This document shows positions 51,275 through 60,142 of a stretch of 64,000 bases of DNA, one piece after another (the stretch's first letter is position 1; each line of letters begins with the position of its first letter). The notes under the pieces are model-generated. The model was given only the letters and a program-made list of their open reading frames with translations, did no database searches and was not told the DNA's origin. Origin of the DNA: CAG-411 sp963643465 (GTDB lineage Bacteria; Bacillota; Clostridia; Lachnospirales; Lachnospiraceae); NCBI GenBank assembly GCA_963643465.1, contig CAVIJT010000013.1:19574-83573 (forward strand), in the 5' to 3' direction. The position numbers were made by a program, and so were the translations under genes.

Positions 51275-51838
51275 ATGAAAAAAGTAAATTGGTCAAAAAT
51301 TGGAGCAATCGTCGGCATTACTCTTATCGTAGGAGTGATTGCATCCGTCATCTTCTCCTTTGTCATATGCGAAGGAACATTTAACCCAAATGCAATGATC
51401 ATGGGACTTGTAATTTATGTATTTATTGCCGCATTTGTTGTATCTTTTGCAACAAAATCCGTATTTGAAAAGCAGGCAGATAAAACGATTGAACGTGCAT
51501 CTGAACAGGGAATTCATGGAAGCACATTTTGCTCTAACAGTGCTTATATCCGCATTGACGAAGAAAACAAAAAAATTGCATATGTATCTATATATAATCC
51601 AAAGGAACTCTTTCTATTAGATCCAAAGCAGATTCATGATATTAAAGCAGACTATATCAAAGGACCTCTTGGTGGTACAAGTTATGTTTATTTCCAGTTC
51701 TACTACGGAAAACAGAAACTCCGTTTTCCAACCTTTTTATCCAATCAGGCTTATATGATCAAGTCTAACGAAGTACAGACTGGAATTTCTAAAGCTGAAA
51801 CGTATCGTGATATTTTAAAACAAGTATCATCTAACTAA
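51275..51838 (+). CDS. Two-helix membrane protein with C-terminal cytosolic domain, unknown
   Basis: A 187-residue protein; the ATG follows GAGGAAACGTAA. Two membrane helices (IGAIVGITLIVGVIASVIFSFVIC, about 8-31, and AMIMGLVIYVFIAAFVVSFAT, about 39-59) are followed by a soluble domain with a PH-like pattern of alternating strands (AYIRIDEENKKIAYVSIYNPKELFLLDPKQIHDIKADY). I do not recognise the family. It is the first of a plus-strand pair set off from the fru operon by the foldback element. Confidence 0.75.
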   Translation: MKKVNWSKIGAIVGITLIVGVIASVIFSFVICEGTFNPNAMIMGLVIYVFIAAFVVSFATKSVFEKQADKTIERASEQGIHGSTFCSNSAYIRIDEENKKIAYVSIYNPKELFLLDPKQIHDIKADYIKGPLGGTSYVYFQFYYGKQKLRFPTFLSNQAYMIKSNEVQTGISKAETYRDILKQVSSN

Positions 51839-51850
51839 TCACTTATGAAA

Positions 51851-51966
51851 AATTGCGAAACCACATTCACCCTAAGAACATTTATGTAAATGCCCTGTCA
51901 AAAGCACCTTGCTTATGATAGGGCATCTGCACAGATAAATGTTATATTATGAAACGTTTCGCAATT
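51851..51966. repeat. Inverted repeat enclosing a hairpin between two plus-strand genes
   Basis: AATTGCGAAAC (51851-51861) and GTTTCGCAATT (51956-51966) are perfect inverse copies. Between them ATGCCCTGTCA (51890-51900) pairs with TGATAGGGCAT (51916-51926). No T run follows the inner hairpin. The RNA could fold into a two-tier stem just before the next gene. Confidence 0.6.
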
Positions 51967-52005
51967 ATTTCACACCTAGTATACAGCAAGGAGCGAAATA
52001 TTATT

Positions 52006-52434
52006 ATGGAAAAAATCATCGGTTATATTGGTTTTGGATTATTTATTATCTTGGTTTTGGGATACATTCTAAAAGTCATTTTGGTATCAAGAGCGCACCA
52101 TCTTCTGGAACATCCAGAAAAAGATAAGACCCGTTGCAAAGGCTGCAAAACAAACATGGATGTCACTGCCATAAAATTATATGTAATTCCAGTGCATTTT
52201 GAACACACCCATGAGGAATCGGCAGAATATTATTTGCAAAATGCAACCCCAATTGCCTCAGAAGAAGATATTCCATCCGGCAACCGTGCTTGCCGAATGA
52301 AAGTATTCCGCTGTCCAAGTTGCGGAAAACGCCATGTAGAAGTTTTGGATTTTCTAAGAACCAGCACAATGGAAACTCCATACAACTTTGAGATATATGA
52401 ATATGAAGCATTACGAGAATTATTAGAACGGTAA
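52006..52434 (+). CDS. Membrane-anchored zinc-ribbon protein, unknown
   Basis: A 142-residue protein. I use ATG 52006 (AAGGAG upstream, spacing about 12); the frame is open further upstream through the inverted repeat. One membrane helix (IIGYIGFGLFIILVLGYILKVILV) precedes a CKGC pair and a later CPSC pair, a likely zinc ribbon. The C-terminus is acidic. No family recognised. It ends before a strong terminator and may be co-transcribed with the 51275 gene. Confidence 0.75.
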   Translation: MEKIIGYIGFGLFIILVLGYILKVILVSRAHHLLEHPEKDKTRCKGCKTNMDVTAIKLYVIPVHFEHTHEESAEYYLQNATPIASEEDIPSGNRACRMKVFRCPSCGKRHVEVLDFLRTSTMETPYNFEIYEYEALRELLER

Positions 52435-52485
52435 AAATTATAGATATTTAATTATTAAGTTTTCTAAAAAGAATATGATAAACAT

Positions 52486-52560
52486 AGCAAATAGCAGTTA
52501 GCGGTATTTATGGAATAACGTAGCAATACTATCCATATACCCAAACTGCTATTTGCTTTT
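52486..52560 (+). terminator. Terminator of the 52006 gene
   Basis: AGCAAATAGCAGTT (52486-52499) and AACTGCTATTTGCT (52544-52557) form a 14-bp perfect stem with a 44-base loop, followed by TTTT. The loop is long but the stem is strong. Confidence 0.7.
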
Positions 52561-52597
52561 ATAGGTTGTTACATCACAATTTATTGTCAACTAAAAC

Positions 52598-52626
52598 TTG
52601 TCATTGTGCCAGTTACTTGGTATAAT
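52598..52626 (+). promoter_or_regulatory. Promoter of the 52667 gene
   Basis: TTGTCA (52598-52603), 17-base spacer, TATAAT (52621-52626), 40 bases before the ATG, with AGGAGG at about 52655. Confidence 0.85.
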
Positions 52627-52666
52627 ACCCACGCACATTGCACAATAAAAATTTAGGAGGAACAAA

Positions 52667-55600
52667 ATGAAAAACTTGAAAAAAGTAAAACATGTAATGT
52701 CTTTTATTCTCGTCATTGCTTTAGTTTCCAGCTTGGCATTTGGCATAGACTTTAAGACATTCGCATCCACATCTCAGACGGTGTATTTTGACAATTCTGT
52801 ATCCAAATGGTCAAATGTATATGCCTATGTGTGGGGCGATGGCAAGTCAACCAAAGCCATCAAAGGAACAAAAGTGGATACCAATATTTACCAGCTAACA
52901 ATACCTGAAGGATATAAGAAAATACTCTTCAAAAATACATCTGGTACTAGCAATTGGGATAAACAAACACAGAATACTACTATTCCTACGGATGGTAAGA
53001 ACTGCTATAAAGCAAACAGTTCAAGTAATAAATCCAATGGTACATGGTATTCTTATACTACTAAAACAGCGACTCCTGCGGCAACTTCCACAGCTTCGCC
53101 TAATAGTAACGCGTTAAAAAGACAGGTAAAAGTTCTCGTTTTGGAAATCAACCCAACGCTAACTCATCCAACTGGAGGAAAATTCGGTAATGGAGAAAGT
53201 ACCATAACAACAGACAAATACTTACAATTCGATGCGTCTAAATCTATTTCATTCCTAAAAGAAAACATGGAAGAATCGTCTCACGGAAATGTAGAATTCG
53301 ATGTTGTAGAACGCATATACATCAATGAATTTCCCAAATATACCAACGGAGCTTCTTTGACTCAACAAGATTTCTTTGAAATTTATCCTATTCATACGAA
53401 CGGATATGGTGACTGGTGGGAAGGCTTAGGCACTGAAAAGTTCAAAAAGTTTTCTGATAACTTAACCTTTGACTATGATAGCCTAATTGATGATTACAAT
53501 TTAGTTGAACGAAAAAATGCCGGTGACTTTGATATGGTATGGGTTTTTGGAAATGACCCAATAGCTCTTTACGAAGCCGCTATGGTAGGTAAAAAACCAT
53601 TTTTTATAAACGGAGGAACGTATACAAGAAATTGCGACAATTTCGCAATTCTTACCATGACATTTTCCAGAAAAGATGGCTCTCTTGAAGACGTAGGACA
53701 TATGGCAGAATGTATTTTAACCAATGTGTTCCAAAGCGGAGAAGTTTATCGCACTAAGTTAGATGGTACTGATTTATCCAAATTAACTACATGGGAAAAA
53801 TTTGTTCTATGCGAAGGTAACGCAGCAGATGGAACTACCGTATACGGCGTAGGAAATGTACATTATTCCCCTAATTCTGAAACAGATTATGATTGGGGTA
53901 ATCAAACTCCTGTAAAGAGTTATTGGAAGGATTTCGAAAACGGAAACCTAAACAACATCGGAAGTACCGTATCTACATTTACAGCCAAAACTGCCTATCA
54001 GACCACTAAATACAAATACAACACTTATTATAGCGATACTATCAGTCATCATCTTTGGTGGTTTTCTTGTATGCCACATACGGAAGGACGAGATGAAAAT
54101 GGATATTCCAACAATTGGTGGGATTACATTTTTACACCTGATTATGTGAATAAAGTTTCCTTTGTAGAAGGTACGGACCTTACCATGTCTGTTGGTGACA
54201 GCAAGCAATTATCCTTGCTCCTTAACTATTACTCCAGAAATAAAAAAGAACTTGGTCTCAAAGAATCTGAGGCTATTATATCTCTGGATAGCAGTGGTGT
54301 CTTAACTTACGAAAATGGTAAAATCACTGCAAAGAAAGCAGGAACCGCTACCATTTCTGCTAAATATGACGGACGAGTAGCGAACTTAAAAGTGACCGTC
54401 AACAAACCGCTTGAAATTAAAAGTGCAACTATTGATTTAGGCACTACTTTCAGCTACGGTCAAACAGCAACTATACATGTAGATGCCACAGGTGGCAATG
54501 GTTCTTACACCTACTCTGCTATTGCTAAATATGACTCTCATGTTACGGAAACAATTGACTCTATTGACGCTAACGGTAACTTAAAATGGACTCCAAAAGC
54601 AGCTAGTGATTTTTATACTGTCTATATTTCTGTAATGGATGCTTCAGGAGCCTATGCAAGCACAAGCATCAACGTTAAGGTAACCACTCCAAGTACCAAC
54701 AATACACTTACGATTTATTATGGAGGCCAAACTTGGTCTAATGCCTATGTTCATTACAAGACCGAAAATGGTAACTGGACATCCGTACCTGGTTGTCAAA
54801 TGACATCCACATCCGAGGTAAGTGGATATAACTGGAAATATACCATCGATTTATCAAAAGATAACAGCGGATACGCTACGGTTTGCTTTAATAACGGAAA
54901 TGGAAATTGGGATAGTAAAAATGGTTCAAACTATCAAATTAATGCAGGAACTTATGGTGTAAAAAATGGTGCAATAAGCAATTTAGGAAATAGCACCACT
55001 ACATCAACTCCAACCACACCAACCCCAGTACCACCAGTAGATAATACTATGTTCTATTACAACAACAGTAAAACCAACTGGTCTACGGTATATGCGTATG
55101 TTTGGGCAGATGGAGTAAGTGCAACAACATACGAAGGTACAAAAGTAGCAACGAATGTATATCAGTTTAACGTACCAAAGAAGTATACAAAAGTATTATT
55201 TAAGAATACATCCGGAACAAGTAATTGGGATAAACAAACAGATGATGTATTGATTCAGAGTACAGATGGATACATTTTTGTACCAAATAGCGCATCAAAC
55301 AAGACATCAGGAAATTGGGAGAGCTACGGAAATGTAACACCAACCCCAACAACACCAGCTCCAGATCCAACAACGCCAACTCCAGTGCCGATTGATCAAT
55401 CTTATGTAACGGTTGATTTCGATAATTCTATCCATAAATGGGAGAATGTGTATGCTTATGTATGGAACAATACAGAAGACTACAAAGTATTTTCACCAAC
55501 TTTTGTAAGTGGAAGCAATCATGCAATCTTTACTATTACTGGTTCTTACAAGTACATTTTGTTTAAGAATACAGAAGACGGATGGGATAAGCAGACAGCA

Positions 55601-56317
55601 GACTTGATTATGCCAGCCTATACTACCTCTTTGGATGATAAATGTTTCACACCATATAGTTCCGGTAATAAAACAGAAGGAACATGGGGAAAATCTTCTG
55701 CACTTACGGGCATAAAAATAATGGTACCATCTGTTTCGACAGACAAAGATACCATAACCGTAGGAGATACTGTGAATTTTACTATGACAGCACTATATGA
55801 AAGTGGTTATTATAAGAACAGCCGTTATTTAACATTTACATACGAAGATGGAACAAAGGATGTTGTGCGTTCTTCAGATACTACTTATACTATTTTTGAA
55901 AAGGTATCGGAATACACACATAAATATACATGGACACCATCTAAGACAGGAAAGGTGAAAGTAACGTATTCTGTAAGTGAGTATGACGATCATGTGGAAA
56001 CTTCTCAGCCAATTATTCTTAATGTAAAAGCGGCAAGCAATACTGTTAAAGTATATTATAAAAATAGTAGTTGGTCTAAAGCATATGTACATTATAAGGT
56101 AAATGGTTCATGGACAAGCGTTCCAGGAGTAAAAATGGAAGCCAGTGATCGTAGCGACTATACTTGGATGTACACCATTGATTTAGGTGATACTACAAGT
56201 GCAACACTTTGCTTTAATAATGGAAGTGGAAGCTGGGATAGTAGGAATGGTTCAAACTATACAGTAGGAACCGGAATTTATGGGATTTCTGGTAACAACA
56301 CAGTAAAACTAAATTAA
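52667..56317 (+). CDS. Secreted multimodular starch-binding protein with uncharacterised N-terminal domain
   Basis: A 1216-residue exported protein. Signal peptide 1-33. CBM26-like module 37-130. A large unknown domain at 152-495 contains VKVLVLEINPTL, DFDMVWVFGNDP, EDVGHMAEC (342-349), GNVHYSPNSETDYDWGN and HHLWWFSCMPHTEG (461-474), a pattern I associate with conserved but uncharacterised bacterial secreted proteins. Then come a Big2-like module (497-577), a Y_Y_Y-like beta domain (580-690), CBM25-like (about 697-790), CBM26-like (about 815-905 and 930-1020), a second beta domain (1025-1125) and CBM25-like (1128-1216). No known glycosidase motif is present. Related modules occur in the CotH protein at 9842-13777. 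AGGAGG and a strong promoter precede it. Confidence 0.85.
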   Translation: MKNLKKVKHVMSFILVIALVSSLAFGIDFKTFASTSQTVYFDNSVSKWSNVYAYVWGDGKSTKAIKGTKVDTNIYQLTIPEGYKKILFKNTSGTSNWDKQTQNTTIPTDGKNCYKANSSSNKSNGTWYSYTTKTATPAATSTASPNSNALKRQVKVLVLEINPTLTHPTGGKFGNGESTITTDKYLQFDASKSISFLKENMEESSHGNVEFDVVERIYINEFPKYTNGASLTQQDFFEIYPIHTNGYGDWWEGLGTEKFKKFSDNLTFDYDSLIDDYNLVERKNAGDFDMVWVFGNDPIALYEAAMVGKKPFFINGGTYTRNCDNFAILTMTFSRKDGSLEDVGHMAECILTNVFQSGEVYRTKLDGTDLSKLTTWEKFVLCEGNAADGTTVYGVGNVHYSPNSETDYDWGNQTPVKSYWKDFENGNLNNIGSTVSTFTAKTAYQTTKYKYNTYYSDTISHHLWWFSCMPHTEGRDENGYSNNWWDYIFTPDYVNKVSFVEGTDLTMSVGDSKQLSLLLNYYSRNKKELGLKESEAIISLDSSGVLTYENGKITAKKAGTATISAKYDGRVANLKVTVNKPLEIKSATIDLGTTFSYGQTATIHVDATGGNGSYTYSAIAKYDSHVTETIDSIDANGNLKWTPKAASDFYTVYISVMDASGAYASTSINVKVTTPSTNNTLTIYYGGQTWSNAYVHYKTENGNWTSVPGCQMTSTSEVSGYNWKYTIDLSKDNSGYATVCFNNGNGNWDSKNGSNYQINAGTYGVKNGAISNLGNSTTTSTPTTPTPVPPVDNTMFYYNNSKTNWSTVYAYVWADGVSATTYEGTKVATNVYQFNVPKKYTKVLFKNTSGTSNWDKQTDDVLIQSTDGYIFVPNSASNKTSGNWESYGNVTPTPTTPAPDPTTPTPVPIDQSYVTVDFDNSIHKWENVYAYVWNNTEDYKVFSPTFVSGSNHAIFTITGSYKYILFKNTEDGWDKQTADLIMPAYTTSLDDKCFTPYSSGNKTEGTWGKSSALTGIKIMVPSVSTDKDTITVGDTVNFTMTALYESGYYKNSRYLTFTYEDGTKDVVRSSDTTYTIFEKVSEYTHKYTWTPSKTGKVKVTYSVSEYDDHVETSQPIILNVKAASNTVKVYYKNSSWSKAYVHYKVNGSWTSVPGVKMEASDRSDYTWMYTIDLGDTTSATLCFNNGSGSWDSRNGSNYTVGTGIYGISGNNTVKLN

Positions 56318-56354
56318 CATGCCCCATTTTGTGCATATTATTGCGCACATATCA

Positions 56355-56388
56355 ATCAGACTGCCAAATCTGGCAGTCTGATTTTTTC
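56355..56388 (+). terminator. Terminator of the 52667 gene
   Basis: ATCAGACTGCCA and TGGCAGTCTGAT form a 12-bp perfect stem with a 4-base loop, followed by TTTTTT. Confidence 0.95.
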
Positions 56389-56618
56389 TACTCGAATTCC
56401 TTTGTATCCTTAACCAATGTTAAAACATCCTTAGTTACAATTTTCTTTAAGATAACTTGATTCACAATAAACCGAAGAACCAACATTCCTATAATCACAA
56501 TGATTAGCATTCCACCTGATACAATCCACCAATTCTCCAAGTGAAACATCATGCCCATAACCACACAAGCTATTGCTGCAACTATCTCACATACACGAAA
56601 AATTCCGTTACTATTTCC
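56388..56618 (-). pseudogene. Truncated duplicate of the 60143 permease 3' end
   Basis: The 227 bases 56392-56618 match 60147-60373 at all but about four positions. They encode the last 76 residues of the 60143 permease (RVCEIVAAIACVVMGMMFHLENWW ... VLTLVKDTKEFE) and end with TAG. Upstream of 56618 homology stops abruptly, and no start codon or ribosome site serves the fragment. It is therefore a remnant of a second permease copy, and it lies in the same direction and just after the small membrane gene. Confidence 0.92.
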
Positions 56619-56681
56619 TTTTCTAAAAGATTTACTATTACTAAAAATATGGAGGATTTTATTGTTACATGTATGGCATCT

Positions 56682-57011
56682 TTATATTTTTTCATTCACT
56701 CTATGTAAAATCATTTTACGCACTCTCATAAAGATTAACACCAACATATATCCCACAAATACGATACATGTTTTATAAAAAATCCCTATAAAGCCTATTA
56801 TATAACTAAACAAACATATTCCTATTATAATACCTGTTATCATCGCATGTAACCATATATATTTTTCTGCTAAAGCAATTGACAAAGCAACTGCCAAACT
56901 TATTATCCCTATGACGCTAAATAAATTAATAAAATATTCACTACCTAAAATAAAGGGAAGCATAAATAATATAATTCCTAAAATAAATAATGCTTTTCCT
57001 AAATTTTTCAT
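56682..57011 (-). CDS. Small membrane protein of the ABC cluster
   Basis: A 109-residue protein; ATG 57009-57011 follows AGAAAGGCG. Four hydrophobic helices (ALFILGIILFMLPFILG, LFSVIGIISLAVALSIALA, HAMITGIIIGICLFSYIIGF, CIVFVGYMLVLIFM) and a basic C-terminus (RVRKMILHRVNEK). No family recognised. As the last intact gene of the transport cluster it could be an immunity or accessory membrane protein. The open frame extends to 57059 but that part lacks a site. Confidence 0.6.
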   Translation of the reverse strand: MKNLGKALFILGIILFMLPFILGSEYFINLFSVIGIISLAVALSIALAEKYIWLHAMITGIIIGICLFSYIIGFIGIFYKTCIVFVGYMLVLIFMRVRKMILHRVNEKI

Positions 57012-57140
57012 AATCAACGCCTTTCTTCTACTTACAACTTTTAATTGCTTGAGCAACATTCAAACAGCCCTTCGCTTGACATTTATCACTTACGCATCTA
57101 TTTTGCTACACAATTTAGTGTAATGTACTTTTTTACTTAG

Positions 57141-57824
57141 TTAAAGAAGTTTTCCATCTTTTATTTCTATCACCCGATTACAATACTTAAGCATATTCTT
57201 ATCATGTGTAACCATGATAATGGTTTTCTTTAATTCTTTATTGATTTTATACAGCAACTCTAAAAATTCCTGTGCAGTTTCACTATCCAATGCACCTGTT
57301 GGCTCATCAGCAATCAATATTTCAGGGTCATTTACCAACGCTCTGGCAATTGCCACTCTTTGCTTTTGCCCTCCGGAAAGTTCGTTACACACATCATCTA
57401 TTTTCCCTTCTAAACCCAATTTTTTCAAAATGTCGAAAATTCGTTTTCTTTTTTCTTTCTTACTATAGGTCTTTTCTGCATAATTTAATGGAATTTCCAC
57501 ATTTTCAATAACTGAATAATTTTCAATTAAACCATATTCTTGAAGAACAAATCCAAACATTTGGTTACGATACTGTGCTTTTTTCTTTTCACTTAAATTT
57601 GTAGTATCTTCTTTTCCTATATAATAGTTGCCCTCTGTAGCCCTTGAAAGAAGTCCGATTATATTCAACAGTGTAGTCTTTCCTGCTCCTGATTTTCCGA
57701 TAATCCCCAAAAACTCTCCTTTTTCTACGGTTAGATTAATACTATCCAGTGCAACCACGCTAGTTCTTTTTTTCTTAAACGTTTTTGTAACTCCATCTAA
57801 TTTTATAGAAATATTTCTTTCCAT
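57141..57824 (-). CDS. ABC transporter ATPase (second of cluster)
   Basis: A 227-residue ATPase with Walker A GKSGAGKTTLLNIIGLL, Q-loop FVLQEYGLIENYSVIENVEIPL, signature LSGGQKQRVAIARAL, Walker B ILIADEPTGALD and switch His in VTHDKNML. The LIENYSVIENVEIPL segment resembles ATPases exporting small bacteriocin-like peptides or of the MacB group. It lies six bases after the 57831 permease, so the two form a unit. Confidence 0.92.
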   Translation of the reverse strand: MERNISIKLDGVTKTFKKKRTSVVALDSINLTVEKGEFLGIIGKSGAGKTTLLNIIGLLSRATEGNYYIGKEDTTNLSEKKKAQYRNQMFGFVLQEYGLIENYSVIENVEIPLNYAEKTYSKKEKRKRIFDILKKLGLEGKIDDVCNELSGGQKQRVAIARALVNDPEILIADEPTGALDSETAQEFLELLYKINKELKKTIIMVTHDKNMLKYCNRVIEIKDGKLL

Positions 57825-57830
57825 TACATA

Positions 57831-58961
57831 CTACCTCACTTCTCGTTTTAACACTACATATGGATAAATACTTGTAATAACACTAAAAACAATAGAAAAA
57901 ATAACCATTTTTCCTGTGTACTCCAAATTTCCATATAAACCACTTGCCACAATCACACCTATACCAAGCATCAAACCACTTAACGCAAGAAATCTCATAA
58001 TAATATGACTCTTACGCGCTCCACAAAACATATGAATTCTATATTCTTTCATTTGCTTTTTAAATAAACGGGCAAATCCCACATATGTAATCGCTAAAGT
58101 AAAAGTGAAAAATACCAACGAAATACTGCCAACCTGTAATAAGCTTGCTTTTTGATTTTGAATCACTTCGTCAACCCAATCATTTACATTTACAAGGGAT
58201 GTATGTATTGGACTTGTATTTGAAAAGATTTTTTGTATTTCATTTTTATCCCCAAATACAACCATCCTTGTGGTAGCCATATCTAAATCTGAAAATGATA
58301 GATTGTCCATATTCTTAGTATTTTGTGGAACTAGGTAAGAAAAGTCTAATGACATAGACGCACTATAACCATTCAATTCATAATACTTTGCATTCTTTTC
58401 CAGAACTCCTATTACCTTTCCTTTCAATACTTCTCCTGTTCCACCATGTACAAATTCATACTCCTCTCCAAGTTTGTATTCATTTTGCAGTTCATATCCC
58501 ACGATGATAGGACGTACATCAACAGTATCAAAATCCGCAGCCTCAAATTTTCTACCTTTCATAACGGATATTTGAAACACATCAAAAAATTGTTCTGTTA
58601 CAATCTGTTCTCTAACCGTATTCTTTTCTTCATTCACATACATATCATATCCAAAAACAGTATAATAACTTATATTGGAATTGGACAATTCTGCAAACAA
58701 TTGTTTATACGCTTGCGAAGCACTATCCGTATCAGATACAATTTCAGCAAACTCTTCCTCTGATGTTTCATCCGAAATCATATACGCATTTCCATATCCA
58801 CTTTCGAATGTTTTTACTGCTCCCATACTTTCTTTTGTATCATCAATTACATCAAATAGTACACAAACTAAAAGAAGCATGACGATATTTAAAATACCAA
58901 AAATAGCACAAATCCATTTATTGTTTCGTATATCTTTTAACAAATATTTTAGTGTTCTCAT
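57831..58961 (-). CDS. Half-size FtsX-like ABC permease
   Basis: A 376-residue permease; the ATG follows GAGGTAACT. An N-terminal helix (WICAIFGILNIVMLLLVCVLF), an extracellular MacB-like domain (about 45-240), and three C-terminal helices (VGSISLVFFTFTLAITYVGF, FLALSGLMLGIGVIVASGLYG, MVIFSIVFSVITSIYPYVV). This is the four-helix MacB topology. It works with the adjacent ATPase, probably as a dimer with another half-size permease of the cluster. Confidence 0.88.
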   Translation of the reverse strand: MRTLKYLLKDIRNNKWICAIFGILNIVMLLLVCVLFDVIDDTKESMGAVKTFESGYGNAYMISDETSEEEFAEIVSDTDSASQAYKQLFAELSNSNISYYTVFGYDMYVNEEKNTVREQIVTEQFFDVFQISVMKGRKFEAADFDTVDVRPIIVGYELQNEYKLGEEYEFVHGGTGEVLKGKVIGVLEKNAKYYELNGYSASMSLDFSYLVPQNTKNMDNLSFSDLDMATTRMVVFGDKNEIQKIFSNTSPIHTSLVNVNDWVDEVIQNQKASLLQVGSISLVFFTFTLAITYVGFARLFKKQMKEYRIHMFCGARKSHIIMRFLALSGLMLGIGVIVASGLYGNLEYTGKMVIFSIVFSVITSIYPYVVLKREVR

Positions 58962-59022
58962 AGTTACCTCTTTTCCTTAACTTTAGTAGCTGTATATATT
59001 GTGACATTTTCCAAATGCAAAT

Positions 59023-60003
59023 CTAAACAATTACAATTTTTCTTTTTACATAAAATACGATTCCCATTCCGCTGAAAAAAGCATACACAATATACAATAT
59101 AAAAAACAGCAAACAATACACGTTACATACAAGAATACTTGCACCTAATACCATTGAAACTATAATGGCAGCTAAATTAATAAGCATCCATTTTTTTAAC
59201 ACAAAAAAGAACACTTGCTTTCTTGTAGCACCGCAAATATAATTTGCTAAAATAATTTCTTTTTCACCCATAAGCCAAATAATAAAAAGAAACAACAAAC
59301 TCAATATCAAAAATATAATTCCACATAAAACTACATTCCACGAGATGAATAAGGTATCCTTCACAAGTTCCAAATGCTTCAAAATCCCTATATCATAAAT
59401 AGTATTGTTTTCTTTTATTCCATACTTAGCTTGGATTTGACGATTTAACCTTTGCTCACAGTCAAAATAGTATTTCCCTGCTATTTCATGAGTAGTATTT
59501 ACAAATTGTTCTGATAACATATTAATAAAAATATCTGTATTTTCATTTATAGGATTTTCTTTTTGCGAAAACACGCCAATCACTTCATATACATTCTTTT
59601 CTATTACAATATATCTTTTATTTCCTTCTTTATAAGTATTTTTGAGACACCTCTCCGATATCATAACTACATCTTTATTCTTCTCAAAATCATCCTTGCA
59701 GAATTCTCTTCCTTCTACTAACTCTAACTTCATATCATAATTTTTTAAATACACGCCAGCATAATCTTTTCCTGTTTGTTTTTGCAAACGAAATTGAGTG
59801 TATTCCGAATTTAAACAAGAAACAAATTCTAGCATACTTTGATTTTCTGTAGAAGTAATCACATAATCTTTATAATGCGCAGATAAATTGTCACAAGGCA
59901 TATACGAATAACTCCATTGATTGCATAACAGCGCAGTTATAACAATTAGTAAAGACAATGTAATTAAAGTATAACTTGTCATTAGTATATTTTTCATTTT
60001 CAT
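59023..60003 (-). CDS. Half-size FtsX-like ABC permease
   Basis: A 327-residue protein; ATG 60001-60003 after AGGAGAGG. N-terminal helix (LITLSLLIVITALLC), an extracellular domain (about 35-210) and at least three C-terminal helices (VVLCGIIFLILSLLFLFIIWLM, MLINLAAIIVSMVLGASILV, CLLFFILYIVYAFFSGMGIVFYV). It resembles the 57831 permease in layout but not closely in sequence, which suggests a heterodimer. Confidence 0.85.
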   Translation of the reverse strand: MKMKNILMTSYTLITLSLLIVITALLCNQWSYSYMPCDNLSAHYKDYVITSTENQSMLEFVSCLNSEYTQFRLQKQTGKDYAGVYLKNYDMKLELVEGREFCKDDFEKNKDVVMISERCLKNTYKEGNKRYIVIEKNVYEVIGVFSQKENPINENTDIFINMLSEQFVNTTHEIAGKYYFDCEQRLNRQIQAKYGIKENNTIYDIGILKHLELVKDTLFISWNVVLCGIIFLILSLLFLFIIWLMGEKEIILANYICGATRKQVFFFVLKKWMLINLAAIIVSMVLGASILVCNVYCLLFFILYIVYAFFSGMGIVFYVKRKIVIV

Positions 60004-60089
60004 AACGACCTCTCCTAAATATTGAAATAGTACAATATACAATTGATACGATCCTGAAAAAATTTGATTTTTGTCTAAATCTAAATTAC

Positions 60090-60133
60090 GTAAGCGATGA
60101 ACAACCTACCGTCTTGGATTATTCATCGCTTAC
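60090..60133 (-). terminator. Hairpin between permeases of the ABC cluster
   Basis: GTAAGCGATGAA (60090-60101) and TTCATCGCTTAC (60122-60133) form a perfect 12-bp stem 10 bases after the 60143 stop. The minus-strand 3' side lacks a clear T run, so it may be an RNA-stability or partial-termination hairpin. Confidence 0.55.
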
Positions 60134-60142
60134 CCATTTTCT

